Of a DNA stretch of 64,000 bases, positions 20,145-29,966 are shown piece after piece. Within the stretch, counting starts at the first letter, position 1. Each line of letters starts with the position of its first letter. Source of the DNA: Trichomonas tenax (taxonomy: Eukaryota; Parabasalia; Trichomonadida; Trichomonadidae); contig JALKBU010000095.1 in assembly GCA_023091735.1 (NCBI GenBank), forward strand, positions 22,648 through 86,647. The letters are read 5' to 3'. The translations under genes were made by a program, and so were the position numbers. The notes beneath the pieces were generated by a model. The model was not told where the DNA came from. It worked only from the letters and a program-made list of their open reading frames with translations, and did not search any database.

Positions 20145-20669
20145 ATGAAAGACAACGCAGAGATAAATTATTATTCACTAATAGAATCTGTGCATGAAGA
20201 GATAGAAAAAATAAAAGAGAATATGAAGAACATGCACCCAGTTGGATCTGTGTTTTTCACAACAAATCGGAGAGACCCTTCTGAATACATCGGAGGAAAG
20301 TGGGTGAGGCTCCCGAATGGGTTTGTTTATCTTTCAACACAAGCTGAATTAACAGGAGGTAGCTCCAAGATCACGCTAGAAAATCTTCCAAACCACACGC
20401 ACAACGTCGACATCAGATCAAGCGATTCAGGCAATCATCAACATAAAGTATATTTAGGATCAGGTTCTCACATGATAATTGGTAGACGCAATCCTGATAG
20501 CTATCCTGGTTGTGCTGATTATGAGGACTCGGCACCGAATCAACTTATTACATCAGAATCTGATGGAAACCACTCTCATCGAATTTCTGGAACAACAAGT
20601 TCAGAGGGTTTAGGAAAAGACTATATGCCTCCATATTTTTCATTAATTGGATGGAAGCATATTGAATAA
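20145..20669 (+). CDS. Phage tail-collar-like protein
   Basis: 174 residues from the ATG at 20145; the frame is open nine codons further but only from a TTG. A short N-terminal coiled-coil-like helix (SVHEEIEKIKENMKNMH) leads into PVGSVFFTTNRRDPSEYIGGKW, then LTGGSSKITLENLPNHTHN, a His-rich segment, and DYMPPYFSLIGWKHI at the end. The order P-GS-PS-GG-W, LP-HTHN, and MPPY-WK is the signature of phage tail-collar/baseplate and tail-fibre proteins, which trimerise at virion tips. In a eukaryotic contig beside a Polinton-like remnant it is most likely virus-derived. The frame is intact with normal codon use, so it was kept or arrived recently. A pyrimidine-rich CATTTCATTTC precedes the ATG like a short leader. 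Confidence 0.75.
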   Translation: MKDNAEINYYSLIESVHEEIEKIKENMKNMHPVGSVFFTTNRRDPSEYIGGKWVRLPNGFVYLSTQAELTGGSSKITLENLPNHTHNVDIRSSDSGNHQHKVYLGSGSHMIIGRRNPDSYPGCADYEDSAPNQLITSESDGNHSHRISGTTSSEGLGKDYMPPYFSLIGWKHIE

Positions 20670-21108
20670 ACCATTTCTGATAATCTCAATTAACCATTTT
20701 TCTAACTGCGATGCCTTCTTATATTCATTGATTGAAAATATTTAATGATTGGTTAATAAACAGATCTTTCACATCTATTGTATGCTTCATCTATGAGTTA
20801 CATATAAAATAAACCGAAATATCTTGAGATCTTTTAATAATATGTTTCAATTCGACCGATAATACAAAATTAAATTTACATTATTTCAATGTCTCTAAAG
20901 TATGAATGGTGACTTTCAATATTTGATATTTTCATATTGGAGTTAAAATTAACAAAATTTGTGGCAATTTTTCAGATAATTTGAAAATGCATGTTCATTT
21001 ATAATTAAAATGAGAATGATTTTGATGAATTTATGACATGTAAACGAATAAAATTGTCGTGTAAATATTCTGATAAAACGTGACACCAATATTTTTTAGG
21101 GGGGCAGA
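20670..21108. promoter_or_regulatory. Intergenic; ACATGT boxes upstream of SF3B3-like gene
   Basis: TGACATGTAAA (21034-21044) and the variant TGTCGTGTAAA (21055-21065) lie 45-75 bases before the ATG. The same box, in either orientation since its core ACATGT is palindromic, occurs next to the helicase, bromodomain and XRN1 starts. No gene seen in this interval. Confidence 0.5.
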
Positions 21109-24100
21109 ATGGATAAGAAATGTTGGTTCCATAAAATCATTCGTCCTCCGACCAATCTTGTGTCCGTGTTGATCGGAAATTGGTTCGAAAACTCAAACGA
21201 AATCGCTGATTATGGCGTCTTCAACTACGGAACATATCTCCAAATGTCTGAGCTCAGAATGGAAAATGGATTTTATAGACAGATGATTCCGAGAATAACA
21301 CAACCTTTGATGTCGAAAGTTTACGACATATGCAAAGGAAATAAAGAAAATTCGATCGATACTTTTTATGCACTCAGAAAAACCGACATTATTCACTATA
21401 AATTCGATAAAAACGAAGGACTCTTCACAGCAATACACGTTATTGAAATCAAATCAATCGCAATAAATCCAACGAATTTTTTCAAGCTGGAAAATTCATT
21501 ATTGACATCATGTGCACACGGAGCTTTAGCAACATTCGATATTGATACTGCCAAAATGACTAAATTCGATAAACCCGCAAATTTTGTCTTTTTAGCTTTT
21601 ATGACTCCACAAAAAACATTTTGTAGGATCGAAGGAGGAAACATCATTTCGTACTATGATCCATATAAGCTCCAAATGTTATCTCAGAAATCTATTTCTG
21701 TTGACGGATACAAAGTTTTTTCAGCAATTCAGTATATGGATGGAGCAATCATTTGTTACATTACAGCATCTGATTCTGAAGAAGGAATTCCTCCTGTTTT
21801 TTATTATATCTCAGAAAATGTCGATTTAACAGAAATTAACTCATTATATCAATTACAAGTACCGATATATGCAGGTTATCCTTTCGATGTTAAGTCAACC
21901 GCATTCGTTACGCAAAATATGGAGTTCTATGTTGTTTTAGATGAATTAGAATTTACATTGACCAAATTAAATATAAACACTAAGGACGAATCCTACTATT
22001 CAAAGATCATTCCATTCAAACCGAATATTCTTTTGGCAGTTGCTGTGAGTGGAGAATCAATTTTGATAACTCCGCCTCCAATTAAGCATCCTATGTTTAT
22101 TCCGACTAACTTTGGACAGATGGAGATGGAATGCTCAACGCCAGCCAATCAAATGCCTTATTTACTTTCATATTGCAATACAACGAAATCAAATCGCATT
22201 TTTATTTATCGCCAAGGAATATCAGTGTACTCAAAAGGCTCCACTACGCTCTCTGACCCTGTTACTGGAGTTTTTAACACAACAATCGAAAACAAAAGAA
22301 TTATTGCCGTTTCTCACATCAATTATACGCAATTCGTTGATTGCGACGCCCAATTATTCAAACAGATCTCATATCCTTTCTTCAGGGAAAACGCGCAGAC
22401 TCTAGGTATTGGATTACTCAAGCTGAAAAGCGGCGATTACATTATCCAAGGAAGACCTGATGGTGTGTCATTCATTCCAATGGATGGAAGGAGCAGTGAA
22501 ATCATTCCAAAGAATAACGATAATGTCAGTCAAGTATCGCTGTTTGCCTCTACATACAAACAAGTCTTGATTGTCTACATGAAGCACAAAGTGAGATATT
22601 ACGACTTCGTCGACAAAGAAGGAAATATGGTCAGACACATCCAAGATTTTGACATCCAAATCGATTGCACTGCTGTCTGCTTCTCAGGACAGCCCCTCAT
22701 AAACAGAAATATGCCACAAGAAATTTCTCTTCGCTCGGATACATTCGCTATCGGAACAAACGATGGAAAGGAGTTCTCTGTGAGATTCTTTAACGCAAAT
22801 GAGTATAACGAACGCAGCTACGAAACAGCACCGATGATGGCACCAGTTACATCGATTGCTGCACTGACAAATTGCAGATATGTTATTGGTTTGGAGAATG
22901 GCTGCATTGTTGTTCTCAGACATAGGAATGGAGCAACTCCAGAAATTTCTAACACTCTCAATATTGGCCAAGGTATTGTTCGCGTTACAGCAATCGAACG
23001 TCAACAAGTCATCGCAGCAAATTCCAAAGTTTGGTCCATCACCGTCGATCCAAAGGATAAGATTAAGTATCATCCAATTGCGATGCACTCTATCGGCTTC
23101 TTTACAGGAGTTGCATCACAGCACTTCTTAGCTGTTACAGGAACACAGCTCGAGCTCTTCAGAGTCGAAAAGTCGAATGATATGTCGCATGTCAAGTTCC
23201 CTGCTAAGAGTCCTGTCGTCCGTGTAAAAGCTCTCGATGGAACTCCGTTCTTCTTTGTTGCTACTGAGGATGACATCAAGCTGCTGGATTCGCGTGGAAC
23301 CGGGCATCTTCTTGATGAGTGCGGAGAAGGCGAAGAAATTGTTGACATGTGCATTTGGGAGCCAAGGATGTCCCTCATTCTCAAGGACAACAAAGTCCAC
23401 ACAATGTATGTTGCCGTCATCTTCGGAAAAGCAGATGGATGCACTATCAGACTTTTCATAATCCCGAGGCCCATATTACAGCTACAAAAGCCAACTTCCG
23501 TTTTAGAAGGTCACTTCAATCATCACTATCAAAACATCACTGTTTTGCCACCAACAGACAAACACCCGTATCCTTTTGTTGTTGTTTCAGAAGATACAGA
23601 AGTCACACTCATTGCTGCTAACTACGAACTCAACAGCCTCGACTCTATCTTCCTTCTCAAGAACATCGGAAACGGAATCGATCATCTTACAACGAATGAT
23701 GACATTGTTATTGTTGGTGATGTTTCATCAAGTGTCACAATGCTGAAGTATTCTGCCGGATCTCGCAGCCTCAAAGTTATCGCAAAAGACAATTCCGTTC
23801 GTCCTATAACAGCTTTGAAGCCTGCATTACCACACGCTTGCTGTGGCGGTGATAGATTCGGGAATGTGTTTTACTTTGAGTTGCAGAATATCGCACAGAA
23901 GAAGAACCTCAGTCTCTCGATGAATTTCAATGTCGGTGATATTGTTACTGGTGTTGACTTCACAAGTGATATATACAATTGTGTTTGGTATCAAACAATC
24001 AACGGACAGATTGGTGCTTTGATCCAGATAAATGATGACTTCAAGTCCGCGGAATGGCAGAACGCCATCACCGAGAAAATGAATATTCTCAAGATGATCG

Positions 24101-24357
24101 AAAAGAAGACAGAATGGCAATTTGCATCAATGACAAATTGCTTCGCTTTTGAATTCCATAACAAACAGTTCCCTGCTGGTGTTGTCTTGGACCTTGATAT
24201 TATTGACATTTTTGTCAACAACTTTTCGCAGCCAAGACAAATCGCCATTCTTGAGAATTTCAAGAAGTCCACAAACAAATACCTTTCGCTCGAATACGTT
24301 GCTTCTACTTTGAATCAATTCAAGAACTACTTCTGGAGCTGGAAAGACAAGAAATAA
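21109..24357 (+). CDS. Splicing factor 3B subunit 3-like (RSE1/SF3b130)
   Basis: 1082 residues, ATG at 21109. This is the three-beta-propeller scaffold family of SF3B3, DDB1 and CPSF160. The C-terminal CPSF_A region contains IVGDVSSSVTMLKY (about 865-878) and CCGGDRFGNVFYFEL (about 909-923), matching the GDV-ESV and GADKFGN landmarks of SF3B3 better than DDB1. FPAGVVLDLDIIDIF near the end fits the SF3B3 FPVKNVIDGDL site. In the U2 snRNP it would support the SF3B1 HEAT array during branch-site recognition. The length is slightly under the usual 1,200. The divergent sequence leaves DDB1 as the main alternative. Trichomonads do splice, with few introns. Confidence 0.75.
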   Translation: MDKKCWFHKIIRPPTNLVSVLIGNWFENSNEIADYGVFNYGTYLQMSELRMENGFYRQMIPRITQPLMSKVYDICKGNKENSIDTFYALRKTDIIHYKFDKNEGLFTAIHVIEIKSIAINPTNFFKLENSLLTSCAHGALATFDIDTAKMTKFDKPANFVFLAFMTPQKTFCRIEGGNIISYYDPYKLQMLSQKSISVDGYKVFSAIQYMDGAIICYITASDSEEGIPPVFYYISENVDLTEINSLYQLQVPIYAGYPFDVKSTAFVTQNMEFYVVLDELEFTLTKLNINTKDESYYSKIIPFKPNILLAVAVSGESILITPPPIKHPMFIPTNFGQMEMECSTPANQMPYLLSYCNTTKSNRIFIYRQGISVYSKGSTTLSDPVTGVFNTTIENKRIIAVSHINYTQFVDCDAQLFKQISYPFFRENAQTLGIGLLKLKSGDYIIQGRPDGVSFIPMDGRSSEIIPKNNDNVSQVSLFASTYKQVLIVYMKHKVRYYDFVDKEGNMVRHIQDFDIQIDCTAVCFSGQPLINRNMPQEISLRSDTFAIGTNDGKEFSVRFFNANEYNERSYETAPMMAPVTSIAALTNCRYVIGLENGCIVVLRHRNGATPEISNTLNIGQGIVRVTAIERQQVIAANSKVWSITVDPKDKIKYHPIAMHSIGFFTGVASQHFLAVTGTQLELFRVEKSNDMSHVKFPAKSPVVRVKALDGTPFFFVATEDDIKLLDSRGTGHLLDECGEGEEIVDMCIWEPRMSLILKDNKVHTMYVAVIFGKADGCTIRLFIIPRPILQLQKPTSVLEGHFNHHYQNITVLPPTDKHPYPFVVVSEDTEVTLIAANYELNSLDSIFLLKNIGNGIDHLTTNDDIVIVGDVSSSVTMLKYSAGSRSLKVIAKDNSVRPITALKPALPHACCGGDRFGNVFYFELQNIAQKKNLSLSMNFNVGDIVTGVDFTSDIYNCVWYQTINGQIGALIQINDDFKSAEWQNAITEKMNILKMIEKKTEWQFASMTNCFAFEFHNKQFPAGVVLDLDIIDIFVNNFSQPRQIAILENFKKSTNKYLSLEYVASTLNQFKNYFWSWKDKK

Positions 24358-24903
24358 TGTTGCTTTATAAATGAATATATATTATAGATTGTATAATTTA
24401 AAAATTCTCTTTATCATAGACTTCATCTCATTCTATGACACTTAATAACATTTAATTTATTGGATCTTCAGCATATAGAAACAGTATTCAATTGCGTTTA
24501 CAACAATGGATCCATTTATTTAGTAACAATTCCAATTGCTTTTGAACAACAAATTGCTATTCGTCATGTAATGAGATCTTCGCTATATTATACCCTGACA
24601 AAGAAAAAATTAATTATCATGTTATCTATTCATGTTTTAACTGATCAATTCTGTGTATATTTGATTGCTTATTGCTAAGTGATACTAAATTATACTTTAG
24701 TGAAATATGAATGCATTCATATTTTTGTTCAAAGCATCATTTTTACTTGGACATCGAAATTATCGATTTAATTTGTTTCGTAAATGCTGTGATTGTGCGT
24801 GGTAATCCAATTAATCAACGTACAAACATAATATTTGTGATAATTTTGATGATATTTATAAAATAAACATAATATATTGTAAAGAAGGTTGTAAGCAATG
24901 AAT
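24358..24903. other. Intergenic between convergent genes
   Basis: About 0.5 kb. An open stretch at 24460-24678 has no ATG at its start and no recognisable domain, and I do not call it a gene. Otherwise nothing seen. Confidence 0.4.
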
Positions 24904-25620
24904 CTACTTCTTTGTTTCATCCTTGATCGCTTTCTTCTTTACTCTCAATCTTCTTTTGAGTTGAATGATCAATGGCTTTGGAACTTTGCTTAGCGGGAAC
25001 TCTACAGTCGGAGTATAAGGTGTAACAGTTCTATATTTCTGTTTTAATACATGAACATAATTTGGTCCGAAGAAAGCTCCATCAATTTTGCTGTACAACG
25101 GATGGTCGCACTCGTATACATCACAACAACCCGGACAAAACAGCTTTAATTTGTCTTCGTTATAAATTTCCGAAGTTCCATAAGGCAAAGACGAATGTCC
25201 TTTGCACAAATACCTTGGACACTTCGGAAAAGTGCCGGCGCTGAACTTATCTTTGATATCATCGATACCATCGAATGTTAATAAATATCTTGCATGAACT
25301 AAACCGTAAAGAATGATTGCTTGTCGCAGTAAATCTCTGTCTTTCTCAAGTTTCGAACTATAATTGCCTTGAACGACGGCCAATGCTTCTTTAAATCGAC
25401 TTACGTATTTATTTAAACCGTAATAGTTGAAAGAATCGTCGAGAAAGTCATCGGTGCATTGTACAAGATATTTGTATTGCTTCAGTGAGGTAATCCACAG
25501 TGAAAATCGCATTTTATCTAAATTTGGTACTTTTAACTTCACTTTTTCTTTTATTGATTTTTTACGTGTCAAAATAGAATTTACATGGCATTTGAATTGT
25601 GATAAATATAAAGGTGACAT
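24904..25620 (-). CDS. Casein kinase II regulatory (beta) subunit
   Basis: 238 residues, ATG at 25620. The family core is clear: WITSLKQYKYLVQCTDDFL at the start, GLNKYVSRF, then LYGLVHARYLL. A zinc-binding pair follows, CPRYLC and CPGCCDVY, and then DGAFFGPNYVHVL. In CK2 this subunit dimerises through the zinc ribbon and docks the catalytic alpha subunits. Its C-terminal tail is Lys/Arg-rich (LKRRLRVKKKAIK). It is divergently transcribed from a BTB gene whose ATG is only 33 bases away, and TGTCACTTTTAGATA on its own strand immediately precedes the ATG as the initiator. The N-terminus is longer and more basic than in animal CK2 beta. Confidence 0.92.
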   Translation of the reverse strand: MSPLYLSQFKCHVNSILTRKKSIKEKVKLKVPNLDKMRFSLWITSLKQYKYLVQCTDDFLDDSFNYYGLNKYVSRFKEALAVVQGNYSSKLEKDRDLLRQAIILYGLVHARYLLTFDGIDDIKDKFSAGTFPKCPRYLCKGHSSLPYGTSEIYNEDKLKLFCPGCCDVYECDHPLYSKIDGAFFGPNYVHVLKQKYRTVTPYTPTVEFPLSKVPKPLIIQLKRRLRVKKKAIKDETKK

Positions 25621-25653
25621 TATCTAAAAGTGACAGCGAATAATTTAGAGCGA
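25621..25653. promoter_or_regulatory. Shared promoter of divergent CK2-beta and BTB genes
   Basis: Only 33 bases separate the two ATG codons. AAAAGTGA (25626-25633) reads as TCACTTTT, the trichomonad-type initiator, toward the CK2-beta gene. In the other direction it stands 20 bases before the BTB ATG. No room exists for separate core promoters outside the coding regions, so at least one promoter must lie within its neighbour. Confidence 0.6.
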
Positions 25654-26391
25654 ATGGCTTCCATTTATATTTCTTCAATTACATGGCCTGAGTCTATAAT
25701 CAAAATCCAGACAGCTGATGGATTCCAAATGTGTCTTCATAAGCCATTTTTGAAGCATAGATGGCCATTGTTTAACGAAAATCCAGAGCTAGCGCTTGAA
25801 ACAGCACAATCTTTGAACAAGGACGCTCTCCAAGCACTTCTTTTGTTCATTTACAGTAATCTTCCAGCTAAACTTTCTTACGTACAAATTTTTCAACGCT
25901 GTGGATTAAAAAATCCTGCAAGTTTACAGGATTCAACGTTCACAGATGATATGAGAAACATGATGAATGATGCAGAAACATATGATTTCACGCTCCATGC
26001 TGCCGAAGAAGGAAAATTTGTCGGCTGTCATCGTCCAGTACTCGCAGCACGCTCCAAATACTTCAAGGCTCTGTTCATAACAAATTCGTTAGAAAATGAA
26101 ACATCAGAATGGAGATGTGCTAAACCAATTCCTTATCGCACTTTACAGTTCTTTGTTGAATACCTTTATACAGGGCAAATCACGAGTCCCGAGATAACAC
26201 ATATTATACCGCTTTGTTGGCTTGTTAGATATCTTCGTTTATCTAATGAGAACGAAATTGAAAATATAGTTATATCAGTTCTTTCTCGCGAACTTAATAC
26301 AGAAAATGTTGATATTATCTCGAAGATTGCTGATGAATGGAATGTTAGATGTGTTAAAGGACTTGTAGTCAAGCTCCATTCATCACATTAA
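25654..26391 (+). CDS. BTB/POZ-domain protein
   Basis: 245 residues from ATG at 25654; the longer open frame upstream starts at GTG inside the initiator motif and is rejected. The BTB fold is visible at about 105-220: YDFTLHA, then GCHRPVLAARSKYFKALF, FVEYLYTG and a BACK-like helical end. An N-terminal part (FLKHRWPLFNENPE, LQALLLFIYSNLPA) looks like a second, degenerate BTB. Such proteins act as dimers and substrate adaptors for cullin-3 ligases; the partner here is unknown. Confidence 0.8.
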   Translation: MASIYISSITWPESIIKIQTADGFQMCLHKPFLKHRWPLFNENPELALETAQSLNKDALQALLLFIYSNLPAKLSYVQIFQRCGLKNPASLQDSTFTDDMRNMMNDAETYDFTLHAAEEGKFVGCHRPVLAARSKYFKALFITNSLENETSEWRCAKPIPYRTLQFFVEYLYTGQITSPEITHIIPLCWLVRYLRLSNENEIENIVISVLSRELNTENVDIISKIADEWNVRCVKGLVVKLHSSH

Positions 26392-26973
26392 CCTATTTTG
26401 CCTGTAAATGTGTAAATAAATTTGTAGTAATTTGTTATAAATTTTATATAAAATAATATATTTTTCTTTTTTGTTAATGAAATCATAGAAATATTGATAA
26501 GCAGCTGCATAGTATTTATTTTATATGTTTCCGCTGTTGATATCACTGGGTTGTCGAGATGAATGTCTGATATCATGGTTTCAAAGCTGACTGATTGTTG
26601 ATACGTTATTAGAAGTGTGTTATATTAGGAAGCATTGATAGAAAACTGTTAAATACCTGTGTAAGATGATTTATATGCAATGAAAAGTTTCAAATTGAGT
26701 AATTATTTAATATTTAAGAGCTATAACTTCAGCAAATATTTATCATTCATGAAGGAAAACGAACGGCTAAAAAAGAACTGGAATGGCCTCAAAACTAATT
26801 TTCCCGCGAAAATTATTTATCATAAAAAACCGTGTTAAGTTGATAAATAGGCATTACTGAGGCTAGGAATGCAGAATCCGCTGAACCCGCGCAAATAAAA
26901 AATTGCCGCGCAAACAAATCAAAAATCAAATCAAAATTTCGCGCCATGGCGCAAAACATCAAAATTCACAAAG
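26392..26973. other. Intergenic
   Basis: No gene seen. Just upstream of the Myb gene is ATTCACAAAGATGG, placing a TCA initiator directly before the ATG at 26974. Confidence 0.45.
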
Positions 26974-28323
26974 ATGGATCCACCAAGTGAGACAGGCTTC
27001 ATCACAGATGTGTACTCATCTCCTATCGGCACACACCCACAGACAGAGCAGACATCGTACGAAGTTCAAGTTAGAGATAATTACAAAGATGATCTCATGA
27101 AGTCAGCAAAGAAGAAATTGAAGAAACAGAAGAAACCGGAGAAGGTGAAGAAGGGCGCAATTGAGGATGACGCTGAAATAGCGCTTTGGTCGCCAGCAAA
27201 GAGACAATCGTGGGAAGCACGCAAAACTAATCCAAACGCTTTCTACTACAGACACGTTGACCCAGGCGTTGTCAAGAGAACCGGTGCTTGGGATGAAGCT
27301 GAGAAAGAAATGTTCATGAAGGCAATTAAGTTACATCCGCCGACACAAGGCAAATGGGGACTCTTTGCTATGAACATTCCAGGCCGCGTCGGCTATCAGT
27401 GCAGAAACTTCTATCACAGACTCCTTGAATCCGGAGAGTTGAGGGAAGATATGATTCCAGGAGAACCAGTTCCTGTAAAGACGAGAAACACATCGGGAAA
27501 AAAGAAGAGTGCAGCACCAAAGAAGTCCAAGCAGAAAGTTGTCAGCGAATCAGAACCAGAGGATGAGGTTGAAGTCGAAGTTGAATCAGATTCTCCAGTT
27601 CCTTCTCAGGCTGTAGAACCAGAGGAAATGGAGGTCAAAGAGGTTGTTATCGACATCCCTCAGCCGAAACCAGAGCCAGCTCCATTCCAGATCAGATCAT
27701 TGAGATTATTCAGCACAAGAGTTCTCCAGGAGGATGAAAGACTCAAAGCTGAGGCTGAAGAAGCTGCTCAGAAGGCTATTTCCGCTTTCAAGCAAGATGA
27801 CGAGCCAACAGTTACACCAAAGACAGAAATAGAGACAGAAGCACAGGAAGAAGACGATGTTGCGATAGGTGTTGTCGAAGATAAAGAGGCTTTACCTTCA
27901 GAAGTTGTCGAAGCTGCCGCAGAATCCGTAGAAAGAGCAATGCCAGAAGTATTGAAGTGGCATCCAAGAATGGAGGCTCCATGGCGTGTTCTCGGGTCAG
28001 TTAAGGAAGGAGAAGTTGTCAAATTCCCAACAGAAGAAAAGCGTCCTGAACCAGCAAATGAATATCAGTGTTCAAAGATTATGAGACTCAACTCAAGGTG
28101 CCCATTGAACCTCCTTCTTCTTTCATTCCCAGCGCCTGCAAGCATGAAGTCAGATTATATAAAGGCTGTTAATGAACGCCTTGCTTCTAATGTCGAAATG
28201 AAGCCATTTGACAAAGCACTTCATGCATACTTCGCATCGAAGGATTCTGTTATGAAGAATCCATCCAGCAGAGATCAGATCTGCGCAGATTTTGTTAGAA
28301 GGTTTATAGCATGTGAGATATGA
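26974..28323 (+). CDS. Myb/SANT-domain nuclear protein
   Basis: 449 residues, ATG at 26974. A basic cluster (KSAKKKLKKQKKPEKVKK, about 43-60) looks like a nuclear localisation signal. A single Myb/SANT domain follows (about 104-152: GAWDEAEKEMFMKAIK, WGLFAMNIPGRVGYQCRNFY) with the spaced tryptophans and YQC-FY helix. It is preceded by the conserved FYYRHVDPG. A long acidic, Glu/Val/Pro-rich middle (about 185-330) is probably disordered, and the C-terminus is helical. It is likely a DNA- or chromatin-binding regulator. Trichomonads have many single-repeat Myb factors; the target is not predictable from sequence. Confidence 0.78.
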   Translation: MDPPSETGFITDVYSSPIGTHPQTEQTSYEVQVRDNYKDDLMKSAKKKLKKQKKPEKVKKGAIEDDAEIALWSPAKRQSWEARKTNPNAFYYRHVDPGVVKRTGAWDEAEKEMFMKAIKLHPPTQGKWGLFAMNIPGRVGYQCRNFYHRLLESGELREDMIPGEPVPVKTRNTSGKKKSAAPKKSKQKVVSESEPEDEVEVEVESDSPVPSQAVEPEEMEVKEVVIDIPQPKPEPAPFQIRSLRLFSTRVLQEDERLKAEAEEAAQKAISAFKQDDEPTVTPKTEIETEAQEEDDVAIGVVEDKEALPSEVVEAAAESVERAMPEVLKWHPRMEAPWRVLGSVKEGEVVKFPTEEKRPEPANEYQCSKIMRLNSRCPLNLLLLSFPAPASMKSDYIKAVNERLASNVEMKPFDKALHAYFASKDSVMKNPSSRDQICADFVRRFIACEI

Positions 28324-29061
28324 AAAACAACTGTTTGCAATAAATAAAATTTTATAAAAAAAAATATGAATTTTTAATTATCGCGATCGCATCAAGTTCG
28401 AATTCAAGAATTATTCACTCCTATCCTTCCATATTTTTCGATAAAATTTTTAAGGCATATTCATTGTGGTATAGAGAATTTACCCGATGAAAAACTAAGT
28501 TTAGGGAACTTAAGTTCTCAAGATATCAAAATTGGCAAATTATCATATCATATTTCTCTTGACTTCACTTGACACACTCGTGGACTTCTTCGTGTTTGAT
28601 TATTGTCAGTAATAGTTTCTATTATTGTTATTGAATCTTTTTCATTAAATTTCAAACACACAATCCAAAAAGAGGATCTCGAATAATAAAATTTAAAATT
28701 TGTAATTTTAACCTTATTCAAAAAATCATTCACGGAACACTTAAATGCAATATTTCTCTATAGTTAAAGGTTTATGTAATACATGTGATATCGCAAATAC
28801 TTCTAAAGGTAAGACATATTATTAATTCAAAGTATTGCAGCATATTTATGGTTTTGATCTTTTAATAATTTCTCAAAAAGATAAAAATGGATTCTCAATA
28901 TGTATAATTATCCATGTTGAAAGAATATAGAAAAATACAATATAATAATAGTAATAACTTTTGATGAGGTTTTTCTAGACGAGTTTTCGAAGCTCAAAAT
29001 TAAACAGAAAAAGTTTGGAAAATGACTCCAAAATGCGTTTAACAAAAAGTGACAAGAAATA
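28324..29061. other. Intergenic with doubtful small frame
   Basis: A minus-strand open stretch (28548-28733 and slightly beyond) encodes about 65 protein-like residues (FYYSRSSFWIVCLKFNEKD) but has no ATG; it could be a relic. The TVP23-like gene's start is preceded by AAAAGTGACA (29045-29054), the promoter motif in reverse orientation. Confidence 0.35.
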
Positions 29062-29658
29062 ATGATTGTCAATAATCGAGAGCTTGGATTCACTGATGAG
29101 ACTGATTTTTCAGTGATTCAGACTCACCCTGTTTTATCGTATTTATTTCTCCAAATAATTCCTGTTTTCGTTTATTTTTTCCCACATTTAAGATATTTTG
29201 ATTTCGATTTTTCATATTTAATCTTTACAGTTCTTGAAATATTAGAGTTCGTTCTTGTCAAAAATCAGATTGGTTTTGAATTAATCGGCATAAGATGGTT
29301 TATTGACCCAAATTCGGATGAATTAATACAATTTTCAAGCAGACAGGCGCCGTACGTCCCTAAAGTCAATGAATCCAATGTCTTTTGGATCTCTTTCTTC
29401 ATCGAAATCGTACTTTGGATCATTGGAACTGTTGGATCAATCGCACAAAAATCACTTTCGGGATTTTTGATCGGTATCTTAGTCACAGCATTATACATCG
29501 CCAATCTTTTGATGTTTATGAAAGGACAATCAAAAGCACAAAAAGCAGTAAATGATTTCACACGAAATGCTATTTTAACAGAAGCTGTTGAGTTTGCACA
29601 GGTTCAAGAACAAGATGAAGAAGGAGAATCCAATGATGAAGCTGAAGAATCAATTTAA
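29062..29658 (+). CDS. TVP23/FAM18-family Golgi membrane protein
   Basis: 198 residues, ATG at 29062. The family order is visible: a THPVLSYLFLQIIPVFVYFF helix pair, then FVLVKNQIGFELIGIRWFID with the conserved GxRW, then NESNVFWISFFIEIVLWIIG, and two more hydrophobic segments ending in an acidic tail. TVP23 proteins are four-helix Golgi proteins involved in vesicle trafficking. Length matches the family. It runs convergently with the FANCM-like helicase gene, about 310 bases away. Confidence 0.82.
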   Translation: MIVNNRELGFTDETDFSVIQTHPVLSYLFLQIIPVFVYFFPHLRYFDFDFSYLIFTVLEILEFVLVKNQIGFELIGIRWFIDPNSDELIQFSSRQAPYVPKVNESNVFWISFFIEIVLWIIGTVGSIAQKSLSGFLIGILVTALYIANLLMFMKGQSKAQKAVNDFTRNAILTEAVEFAQVQEQDEEGESNDEAEESI

Positions 29659-29966
29659 TAATTTTATCTTTCCAAACAACACTTTTAACATGATCAACAC
29701 GAATAACTTCTTCTTTGGTAAGGTGATTCATTGCTCTTTTCTACAATATTAATAATATTAATTTTTATATTTTGTTTTTGTGTATGTAAATAGACTATTT
29801 AAATCGATTTATAATAGAATATAAATAACCAAAACTTTTTATCAAAATATAATATTGAATTTTCAATAATATTGATTCTAAGCTTTGTTTTCATATAAAT
29901 CACTTCTTCAATAAAAATATATACTACTAATATACAGTTTACAAACAAAAAAAAATAAAATAAAAA

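Noticed and set aside
25630..25653. Longer BTB protein start at 25630
   Set aside because: The codon is GTG within the AAAAGTGA promoter motif; the ATG at 25654 is the first real start.
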